Shown here: one piece after another, positions 7,688 to 12,599 of the stretch
How the letters are laid out: each line of letters opens with the position of its first letter
Position numbering within the stretch: position 1 is the stretch's first letter
Origin: Bacteroidota bacterium
GTDB lineage: Bacteria; Bacteroidota; Bacteroidia; Bacteroidales; F082
Length of the DNA stretch: 12,599 nt
Direction: 5' to 3'
NCBI GenBank assembly: GCA_023396415.1
Contig: JAEWWJ010000001.1
Span: 1-12,599 of the forward strand
The notes under the pieces: model-generated
What the model was told of the DNA's origin: nothing
What the model saw: only the letters and a program-made list of their open reading frames with translations
Databases searched by the model: none
Position numbers and translations under genes: made by a program

Positions 7688-9136
7688 CTACTCCTTCACC
7701 CATTTTCCGCTTTCGTTCAGGCCGGTGGGTGCGCGCAGGTGATACAGGTAAACACCTGAAGGTAAATGAGAAGTTTCAACAGTGCTTTCGGTTTGATGAA
7801 GCTGTTGCTGCAAAACGAGACGGCCGGCCTGATCAAAAAGCTGCAGTTGCGCTTTTGGATGCTGCATTGCTAAGCGTATGTGAAGTTGACTTCCAGGGTT
7901 TGGATACACAATGGCCTCCCTCATTTGAAATTCAGGCATTTCTATCTGGCCGGTGAGCAAACCTTCACTGTTGAGTTTGAGAAGAAAAATATCTCTTTTG
8001 TTTGCTTTTGTGCCTTCATACTGAAACCTTGTTCCACCTACAAGACAACCACCATCTTGGGTTGCTATTAAATTTGTCATTAAATAATACGCATCGCCAC
8101 CATAAAACCTTTCCCATCGCGTGTTGAGCATGCTGTCCGTTTGAAAGACAACAAACCATGAAGGCTGGTTACCAAAATAAGGGTTGTTGAGAGACATATT
8201 ATGCGTGCCACCCGCAAATAATGAATCAGGATGTTTAAAATCTATACCTTTCCAAAGAGAGGGAAAATCTACTGTATCCGTATGATGCCACGTCTGAAAC
8301 AAATGCCCGGTTGTATCAATCGGATGAAATTGTTTAATGAGCGCAATATTATGTCCGGGCGGAGGACCTGCATTTTCGCCGATAAGGTAAAAGGTTGAAT
8401 CATTCACCCATTTACAGCTTGAGTTTCCAAACATCTGATCAGGTATCATGCTATAATCCTGTATATTGAAAGAAGAATCCAATAGTTCAAGCCTCCAAGG
8501 AAACACCTTCAAAGCCCAATAACTTGAATCGTTGAGCTTTTTAAGATCAAAATAGACTCCAAGATTATCGGCATCTGGCATACTCCACTTTAACAAATTA
8601 AAGGCTGAATCAAACTGAGCGACACATGAAGTGAATCTGTTATTTGTCAAAAATACACTTCCGTAATACAGAAACTCACTGTTGTCCTCAGATTTTGCAA
8701 AAAGTCCATCAAACCTAAGTTCCGGTAGAATAACATGTGAATTTTCTTTTAAAATTTCTAAATCAGCGTTTAGTTTATATTTCAGTAGTTTAATGTTAGA
8801 ATTTGTAAGACTATCGAATGAACTTCCAAACACGTTTAGAAGATCATTCTCAATTATATCTATTGAAAAGATATTAAGGCTCTGCAAGCTGTCTTCGATG
8901 ATTGAAAAGTTAAGTAACTCACCTGAATTATTCAACTTATAAACCAAGGAATACTCCCTGACTCCATTTTGGAATAAGACATTGGCTGCAATGATAAAAT
9001 CACCATTGCCGGTTTCCCGAATATCCATTGGCATTAGATCCTCAGAATACTCAATAACTGTTTGCCATCCTTTTTGCTGACAAAACAAGGTTATATTTGT
9101 AAAGATGAAGACTATTAATAAGATAGTGTTTTTCAT
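7688..9136 (-). CDS. T9SS type A sorting-domain protein, propeller-like
   Basis: Predicted secreted protein of 482 residues from the ATG at 9136. An in-frame ATG at 9190 would add 18 residues (MYLEVQENADLSLFRRCK) that bury the signal peptide, so 9136 is preferred. Residues 1-20 are the signal peptide (MKNTILLIVFIFTNITLFCQ). The body has strand-rich repeats ending in FVVFQTDSMLNTRWERFYGG (328-347) and ATQDGGCLVGGTR (358-370), the same repeat type as the 178-1779 product but more diverged. Residues 408-482 form the sorting domain (AIVYPNP, HLPSGVYLYHLR, final KWVKE). It follows the lipoprotein gene after 113 bases containing a TAATTTTG box, so it may have its own promoter. Residues 70-300 resemble nothing I recognise. 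Export by T9SS is well supported; function is unknown. Confidence 0.9.
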   Translation of the reverse strand: MKNTILLIVFIFTNITLFCQQKGWQTVIEYSEDLMPMDIRETGNGDFIIAANVLFQNGVREYSLVYKLNNSGELLNFSIIEDSLQSLNIFSIDIIENDLLNVFGSSFDSLTNSNIKLLKYKLNADLEILKENSHVILPELRFDGLFAKSEDNSEFLYYGSVFLTNNRFTSCVAQFDSAFNLLKWSMPDADNLGVYFDLKKLNDSSYWALKVFPWRLELLDSSFNIQDYSMIPDQMFGNSSCKWVNDSTFYLIGENAGPPPGHNIALIKQFHPIDTTGHLFQTWHHTDTVDFPSLWKGIDFKHPDSLFAGGTHNMSLNNPYFGNQPSWFVVFQTDSMLNTRWERFYGGDAYYLMTNLIATQDGGCLVGGTRFQYEGTKANKRDIFLLKLNSEGLLTGQIEMPEFQMREAIVYPNPGSQLHIRLAMQHPKAQLQLFDQAGRLVLQQQLHQTESTVETSHLPSGVYLYHLRAPTGLNESGKWVKE

Positions 9137-9152
9137 TTTACATCTTCGAAAA

Positions 9153-9164
9153 AGACTTAAGTCT
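9153..9164. promoter_or_regulatory. 12-bp palindrome upstream of propeller-like cargo gene
   Basis: AGACTTAAGTCT is a perfect 12-bp palindrome 16 bases before the ATG at 9136. A related GATTTAAGTC occurs at 9224-9233, so two similar words flank the TAATTTTG box at 9212-9219. They could be operator half-sites or chance in AT-rich DNA. Confidence 0.3.
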
Positions 9165-9211
9165 GCATTCTCCTGAACTTCCAAATACATAATTGTTATG
9201 TGTTAATAAAG

Positions 9212-9219
9212 CAAAATTA
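9212..9219 (-). promoter_or_regulatory. Possible -7 element (TAATTTTG)
   Basis: The minus strand reads TAATTTTG, fitting TAnnTTTG, 76 bases before the preferred start at 9136. No TTTG or TTG is present at the expected -33 distance (the bases there read CAT), so only half of the promoter pattern is met. It lies between the lipoprotein stop and the next start, where an internal promoter would be expected. Confidence 0.4.
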
Positions 9220-9249
9220 TACAGATTTAAGTCGGATAATGAATAATAC

Positions 9250-10215
9250 TTACTCCTCACCTTGTCCGAGGACAATCTTATCTCCATAAAATACTGTATA
9301 ATAATGGAAATGGCGCCCTCCACCTGACCACATCAGTAAATAATCACCAATTAATACATGCGAGAATTCTTTTCCGGGAGGCCTTAATCCCTCGGTAATG
9401 TCATTGATAATTTTATGGGATTGAGAAAGATAATAATTGAGTGTGTCGCTTGTGAGGCAGTTCACCTGTGGATAGTTCCAACCTGTGTATAACCGTTCGT
9501 TATAGTCCATGATTCCGTCAGCATAACGTGTAACAAGATTCACGAACACATAAGGTACAGTGGAAACGGCCGGGTGGTTGAGCTTCCATGCCAGCTCGTC
9601 GGAAGCATCCGAAACCCCATACATGCTGCCATTGCATTTTCCTGCCGGTGGACTACCTAAATCCTGCCCCAACGTACCCCAAATCCAGTCATCACCCTCC
9701 TGAAATGGAAGATATAGCCCTTCGATCAGGCGCAATCCAAAAACATTGGTGCTACTAAGAAAGGCTGTTGTGCCAACAATGCTGTCTATATTCACATCCG
9801 TCAGTTTGAGGTAATGGTCACCTTCTCCGAGGGCAGACATCTGCTGGACGCGATCATTATCTATGTTTTGATACAGTGTTGCCATATCGTCCAGGCCAAG
9901 CTGCCCATTTTCAATCGTTACAGCATAGGTTTGTTTATTCACCTTGGTGGCTTCGTATTGCTGTTCGGGACGGGCGTGATTGTAATTCTGCAGTGCTTCG
10001 GCATACCATACTGCCGAATCTATGCTCAGGCTTTCACCCGATTTAAAACCGGCTGAAAGTTTTGTGTCAAAGGCTCGCATAAGCTTTAAGATGGTGCTGC
10101 TTTGTTGGTCAGTTGCCAATGTTTCATTCTCGTTCTTAAGTTGCTCTTTGCTGCAAGAGGAAAAAAATATTACTAAAGTAATAGCAGCAAGAAAATATAA
10201 ATTAGTATATTTCAT
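9250..10215 (-). CDS. Predicted lipoprotein of unknown function
   Basis: 321 residues. The N-terminus is a type II signal peptide: MKYTNLYFLAAITLVIFFSSC, with the lipobox Cys at residue 21, so the mature protein should be lipid-anchored. CSKEQ lacks an obvious acidic surface-export signal right after the Cys, although KNENE follows at 27-31. Residues about 42-80 are probably helical (LKLMRAFDTKLSAGFKSGE, then SIDSAVWYAEALQNY at 64-78). The segment SIDSAVWYAEALQNY resembles conserved blocks I recall in uncharacterised Bacteroidota lipoproteins, unverified. Residues 176-196 and 294-310 are rich in Trp, Gly, His and Tyr (LMWSGGGRHFHYYTVFYG). No sorting domain and no enzyme motif were found. The gene is upstream of a T9SS cargo gene with 113 bases between. 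A conserved hairpin element lies 58 bases upstream of its start. Lipoprotein call firm, role unknown. Confidence 0.88.
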   Translation of the reverse strand: MKYTNLYFLAAITLVIFFSSCSKEQLKNENETLATDQQSSTILKLMRAFDTKLSAGFKSGESLSIDSAVWYAEALQNYNHARPEQQYEATKVNKQTYAVTIENGQLGLDDMATLYQNIDNDRVQQMSALGEGDHYLKLTDVNIDSIVGTTAFLSSTNVFGLRLIEGLYLPFQEGDDWIWGTLGQDLGSPPAGKCNGSMYGVSDASDELAWKLNHPAVSTVPYVFVNLVTRYADGIMDYNERLYTGWNYPQVNCLTSDTLNYYLSQSHKIINDITEGLRPPGKEFSHVLIGDYLLMWSGGGRHFHYYTVFYGDKIVLGQGEE

Positions 10216-10272
10216 AAAATGAAATTTTGTTTTAAGGATAATGTTGATTGCAAAAGGTGTGATTTCTTTTTC

Positions 10273-10320
10273 ACGGCCGCCTTGCCCACACTCAAAACAA
10301 GACGACCCACAGCCTCAAAG
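10273..10320 (-). promoter_or_regulatory. Conserved leader hairpin element, copy B
   Basis: Second copy of the 48-bp element, 58 bases upstream of the lipoprotein start at 10215. On the minus strand the arms are GGTCGTC (plus 10301-10307) and GGCGGCC (plus 10275-10281), loop TTGTTTTGAGTGTGGGCAA. All seven pairs form in minus-strand RNA (two are G-U), but plus-strand RNA would have two A-C mismatches. The flank GCTGTG is close to TCTGTG in copy A. No good promoter was found next to this copy; the best partial match is GATCTTTG at 10316-10323. Confidence 0.6.
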
Positions 10321-10690
10321 ATCAGCGGCCCTGGCCGGGCTGGCTTTTGGCCAATAGGATTGCTCCCAAGGCTGTGCAAAACGAGCTGCTGCTGCCTTGT
10401 GCAACAAGCACCGCACAACACCAACACCACCCAAACAAGAAAGATGCAAATGGGGGAGTAAATATCTGAATATCAACTATATAGATCATGTTGCTCGTTT
10501 TGCCATTGGTTGGCCTTTGATAATTTCCCGTAAAAGTAAAGGATATGTTTTGAAAAAGCAAGTTAAGTTTTGGGGGTGGGTGGCAGGTGGAAAGGGTTGG
10601 CCGGTGTTGCAGCAAAACCAACCCAAAGCTGCTGTTGGTTCGTGCATTGCACGCTTCGGCCATACAGAATTACGATTCTCATCTTTCTTT
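10321..10690. other. GC-rich non-coding block upstream of lipoprotein gene
   Basis: Starts with a GC-rich run (GGCCCTGGCCGGGCTGGC) and later holds G-rich TTTTGGGGGTGGGTGGCAGG and a small hairpin CGTGCA-T-TGCACG (10641-10653). Frames of 80 to 113 codons are open on both strands, but none has a signal sequence, a recognisable motif or a start site in good context, and they overlap each other. The composition differs from its AT-rich surroundings, as expected of a dispersed repeat or inserted segment. It separates the hairpin copy B from the distal block copy B and has no counterpart upstream of the large gene. Confidence 0.4.
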
Positions 10691-10830
10691 TCTTGCGTTT
10701 TTAAATCATTGCTGCAAACTGCATGAATTATATATCTCAGAGCTTTGCCTCCGTTGCTGATTTTGAAGTACCAAAACAACATCTGTGCATTCATATTGGC
10801 ATCCTTTTATCATCTGCATTTCGGTAAATA

Positions 10831-10914
10831 TTCAGTCATGCTCTATATCCATTAGTATCAGAAAAGTGAAAAACGCACATCATTTTTTGTAGTTTATAAT
10901 CATTCTAAATATTA
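10831..10914. repeat. Distal upstream homology block, copy B
   Basis: Counterpart of 7340-7423, ending in the identical 13-mer ATTCTAAATATTA (10902-10914). The bases between 10691 and 10830 hold no gene or clear element. Like copy A it lies upstream of a minus-strand gene preceded by the conserved hairpin element. Confidence 0.55.
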
Positions 10915-11012
10915 TTATCTGTATAACAGTACGTTACAATCGAAATAATTTTTTGATAAGCAAAAAACGAAAATCAAAAACCATGGATTCCGGCTGTTGA
11001 AAGTGGGGGTTG

Positions 11013-11050
11013 GAAGTGAAAGGTGAAAAGTGAAAAGTTGAGAAGTGAAG
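11013..11050. repeat. GA-rich degenerate tandem repeat
   Basis: Units of about 8-9 bases of the type GAAAAGTT/GAAAGGT repeated roughly four to five times. Simple low-complexity spacer; an open frame read from it on the minus strand (10915-11097) is probably meaningless. Confidence 0.6.
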
Positions 11051-11076
11051 AATTGTCTAAAAGATAGTGTGTCTTG

Positions 11077-11117
11077 TCCTGAAATAGGTTTACACAAGAA
11101 GTAAACTAAAGTCAGGA
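11077..11117. repeat. Two-part imperfect hairpin, possibly an IS end
   Basis: TCCTGA (11077-11082) pairs with TCAGGA (11112-11117) and GTTTAC (11088-11093) with GTAAAC (11101-11106), leaving a 5 by 5 internal loop and a 7-base apical loop. The layout of inverted words next to TGTCTTGTCC recalls terminal sequence of some insertion elements, but no transposase frame is present and no target duplication was recognised, so this is only a suggestion. Confidence 0.4.
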
Positions 11118-11142
11118 TTATGAACCTGAAAGACAGAACGGA

Positions 11143-11212
11143 CGACCCCGGAGGGGTCGCATGTTTATAGAAAATAGTTTGTTAAGGGTTCTCCGACCCC
11201 GGAGGGGTCGCA
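11143..11212. repeat. Twin REP-like palindromes
   Basis: CGACCCCGGAGGGGTCGCA occurs identically at 11143-11161 and 11194-11212, 51 bases apart. Each is a 7-bp GC stem (CGACCCC/GGGGTCG) with loop GGA. The first is followed by TGTTTATAGAAAA, a context I recall from intergenic palindromes in other Bacteroidota genomes, unverified. Two close copies in one orientation resemble a clustered REP arrangement. Confidence 0.75.
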
Positions 11213-11239
11213 CAGCTGATAAATATTTTATATCTATCT

Positions 11240-11600
11240 TGAATATCAGTTTCTTTCATTTTCTTGTGCTTTCTCTTGATAGAAAGTACCAAAGATCAAG
11301 GGATGAACACGGGAATCTCCCCGCTCTCGCCAAACAGTAGAAATCTATGCAAGGTCCTGTAAAGCACAATGCATTACCAACCAGCTTCGGTTGGGTTTGG
11401 CAGAGCAATCTTTCTTCGGTTAGGATTTGAGCCGCATTGCACTTTACAAACAGCGCCGCTTTGAGGGCGGCGCCGCCTTGCAAGATTTCCAGCTGTTTGC
11501 CGATTCACCCCTTCGACTTAGCTCAGGGCAAAGCCGGGCGCACGCTCCCCGTTCATCCCACGGCCTGCACTCCCAACCCGGTGAGGGTTTGGAAGTGTTT
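11240..11600. other. Dispersed-looking non-coding block with small hairpins
   Basis: Contains CTTGAT (11275-11280) and ATCAAG (11295-11300) around a 14-base loop, CCAACC-AGCTTC-GGTTGG (11377-11394), a perfect palindrome GGCGGCGCCGCC (11465-11476) and CCCCTTCGACTTAGCTCAGG (11507-11526). The last recalls a short sequence I associate with intergenic DNA of many bacteria. Minus-strand frame 11256-11483 is open for 75 codons but shows no recognisable domain. No tRNA or rRNA was found. The stretch 11601-11713 holds nothing recognised. Confidence 0.35.
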
Positions 11601-11713
11601 TTGGTGCTTCGATGAGCACATTCGCCGAATGAAAAAAGTTGATTTGTTCTTTGTTGATTTGTTGATGCTGGCGCGTTCGAATGTGAGGGGTGCTGAAGGC
11701 TCTTGGCTATCAA

Positions 11714-11895
11714 TCAATTTGGAATTTGAAAATTTCTGATTTGAAGATTGTAGGTCGGGCAAATTTTCAAATCTTCAAATCCCCAAATTTTCAAATCAAC
11801 AGATCAACTCCCATGCAGTTGCGCCAGCCCTAAACCCTAAATTCTAAACCCTAAACCCCTCTAAACCAGCCATCAACAAATCAACGAATCAACCC
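11714..11895. repeat. 3' intergenic repeat module, copy 3
   Basis: TCAATTTGGAATTTGAAAAT opens it. The left arm ATTTGAAGATT (11739-11749) has two possible right arms: AATTTTCAAAT (11762-11772, one mismatch) and the perfect AATCTTCAAAT (11770-11780). GCGCCAG is followed by CCCTAAA, CCCTAAA, TTCTAAA, CCCTAAA (11828-11855), then octamers CATCAACA, AATCAACG, AATCAAC (11871-11893). Unlike the other copies it is about 285 bases from the nearest upstream stop codon (12180), with other sequence in between. Confidence 0.85.
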
Positions 11896-11920
11896 TGATC
11901 TACCACCGATGATTTTTGTC

Positions 11921-11946
11921 CACGGATGAACACGGATGAACACGGA
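11921..11946. repeat. Decamer direct repeat CACGGATGAA
   Basis: CACGGATGAA at 11921-11930 and 11931-11940, then a partial CACGGA at 11941-11946. Short in-phase repeat in intergenic DNA; it can be read as MNTDEHG in one frame, but the frame dies without domain features. Confidence 0.7.
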
Positions 11947-11999
11947 CGTTTTCCTGCTGCTTTCAGCATCCGGAAAGGTATCTACCCGGCGCGGCTTTT

Positions 12000-12170
12000 G
12001 ATTCTAAAACAGTTTTGGTATTTGGCATGCGCCAGCAACAAATCCTTTTATGTGCAGATCATGGATATCATCAAAGCAGTAACCTGTTGGACTACAATGT
12101 GCATATCCCCCGGATGCATCCGGGGGTAAGCGAGGGAAAGACCTACGACCTTATCAGACAAGATATTATG
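12000..12170 (+). pseudogene. Possible coding remnant, unidentified
   Basis: In the frame starting at 12000 the reading is protein-like: SKTVLVFGMRQQQILLCADH, then HPGVSEGKTYDLIRQDIMK just before 12170. It has no upstream start in context and runs into antisense sequence of the cargo gene at 12180 without a domain boundary. I do not recognise the family. It may be the tail of a broken gene or a chance open frame. Confidence 0.25.
12107..12126. repeat. Perfect 20-bp palindrome
   Basis: CCCCCGGATGCATCCGGGGG is its own reverse complement. It lies 54 bases downstream of the minus-strand stop at 12180. It would form a strong hairpin or a cruciform; no T-tract follows. Termination aid or REP-like element are both possible. 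Confidence 0.75.
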
Positions 12171-12179
12171 AAAGTCTCT

Positions 12180-12599
12180 TTAATATTTTACCAATTTTGT
12201 GGTTTCGCTTGTACCATCCTCAAACTGCGTTACCATCAGGTAAAGGCCTGGGCATTGATTGGCTAAGTCATAAATTTGCAACTCACCATCATTAAAGGAT
12301 TGCATCACTTCTAAAAGCTGGCCATTCTGGTTGTAAAAGCTGATGCTTCTTATGTGTTGCAAGTAGGGATACACAATTTTGAAGCTTTGCCCGAATGGAT
12401 TGGGACTCACCTCTATGTGTGCGTTTACCAGTGGGTTTTGTGGCAAGCCGACAACCAATTGGTTTTCGATAGCACCCATATCCACCCGTATGCCAAAGAT
12501 TCGTGGGTTTCCAATCAAGTCGGTTGCCGGCAGGTTGAGGCTGGTGGTGTCGGGTGTGCCGGCATTAACGCAGGGCGAGCTGTCTAAAAGCGACCAGTC
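12180..12599 (-). CDS. Partial T9SS cargo with beta-helix C-terminus (5' end outside window)
   Basis: The frame is open to the window edge, so 139 C-terminal residues are visible. A shorter reading from a TTG at 12518 is not a real start, because the 27 codons upstream continue in frame as typical protein. Residues 8-27, SPCVNAGTPDTTSLNLPATD, followed by LIGNPRIF..RVDMGAIE (28-45), are the hallmark end of parallel beta-helix / choice-of-anchor-Q type surface proteins. Residues about 62-139 form the type IX sorting domain (IEVSPNPFGQSF, CPGLYLMVT, final TKLVKY). The product should be exported and surface-bound or released. The N-terminal repeats, signal peptide and promoter lie beyond the window. 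Confidence 0.9.
   Translation of the reverse strand, partial: DWSLLDSSPCVNAGTPDTTSLNLPATDLIGNPRIFGIRVDMGAIENQLVVGLPQNPLVNAHIEVSPNPFGQSFKIVYPYLQHIRSISFYNQNGQLLEVMQSFNDGELQIYDLANQCPGLYLMVTQFEDGTSETTKLVKY

Noticed and set aside
9137..9190. Longer start (ATG at 9190) for the 7688-9136 gene
   Set aside because: It would add 18 charged residues ahead of an otherwise standard signal peptide.
10322..10726. Open frames of 72 to 113 codons on both strands in the GC-rich block
   Set aside because: They overlap each other in several frames, have Cys/Pro/Trp-rich unprotein-like composition and no motif; better explained as non-coding repeat DNA.
11828..11855. Eukaryotic telomere or contamination
   Set aside because: Only four imperfect heptamers, embedded in a repeat module that recurs beside bacterial genes with T9SS domains.
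11926..12129. 67-codon frame beginning MNTDEHG
   Set aside because: Starts in a decamer repeat and shows no domain; a chance reading of repeat DNA.

Overview
The window looks like chromosomal DNA of a member of the Bacteroidota. Four of the five genes end in the secretion-system-9 (T9SS, PorSS) type A C-terminal sorting domain, with the usual PNP motif, a G-L/T/V-Y core and a basic K-L-V-K type end. The fifth encodes a lipoprotein with a Cys-21 lipobox. Where promoters can be read they fit the Bacteroidota -33/-7 pattern (TTTG ... TAnnTTTG), and no Shine-Dalgarno sequences are visible. The genus cannot be read from the sequence. No rRNA, tRNA, CRISPR array, integrase or complete transposase was seen.

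Layout, all genes on the minus strand. 178-1779: secreted protein with about seven WVVK.D..G...W....GG repeats (probable beta-propeller) plus sorting domain. 1847-6922: 1691-residue exported protein with Asp-box/sortilin-like repeats, a parallel beta-helix, a helical region and a sorting domain. 7688-9136: second propeller-like T9SS cargo. 9250-10215: lipoprotein of unknown function. 12180-12599: C-terminal part of another beta-helix T9SS cargo, cut by the window end. All five products would be exported. No enzyme, toxin or immunity function can be read, and the genes do not form a recognisable pathway.

The more unusual content is intergenic. A composite repeat of about 180 bp lies 3' of three cargo genes (1-177, 7507-7687, 11714-11895). 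It combines an AT-rich inverted repeat, heptamers resembling plant telomere repeat (CCCTAAA) and octamers AATCAACA/G. A different element lies 5' of the 1691-residue gene and of the lipoprotein gene (7063-7110 and 10273-10320): a 48-bp sequence whose 7-bp stem is kept by G-U-compatible changes only when read as minus-strand RNA. Upstream of the large gene it would fall in a leader just downstream of a consensus promoter. A second diverged homologous block lies further upstream of both (about 7340-7423 and 10831-10914).

The 2-kb gap 10216-12179 has no convincing gene. It holds a GC-rich block, the second upstream block, a GA-rich degenerate repeat, a two-part hairpin, two copies of a CGACCCC/GGGGTCG palindrome, another GC-rich dispersed-looking block, the third 3' repeat copy, a possible coding remnant and a perfect 20-bp palindrome. 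No mobile system or defence island is supported. The best candidates for something undescribed are the paired leader hairpins and the 3' repeat modules framing T9SS cargo genes.
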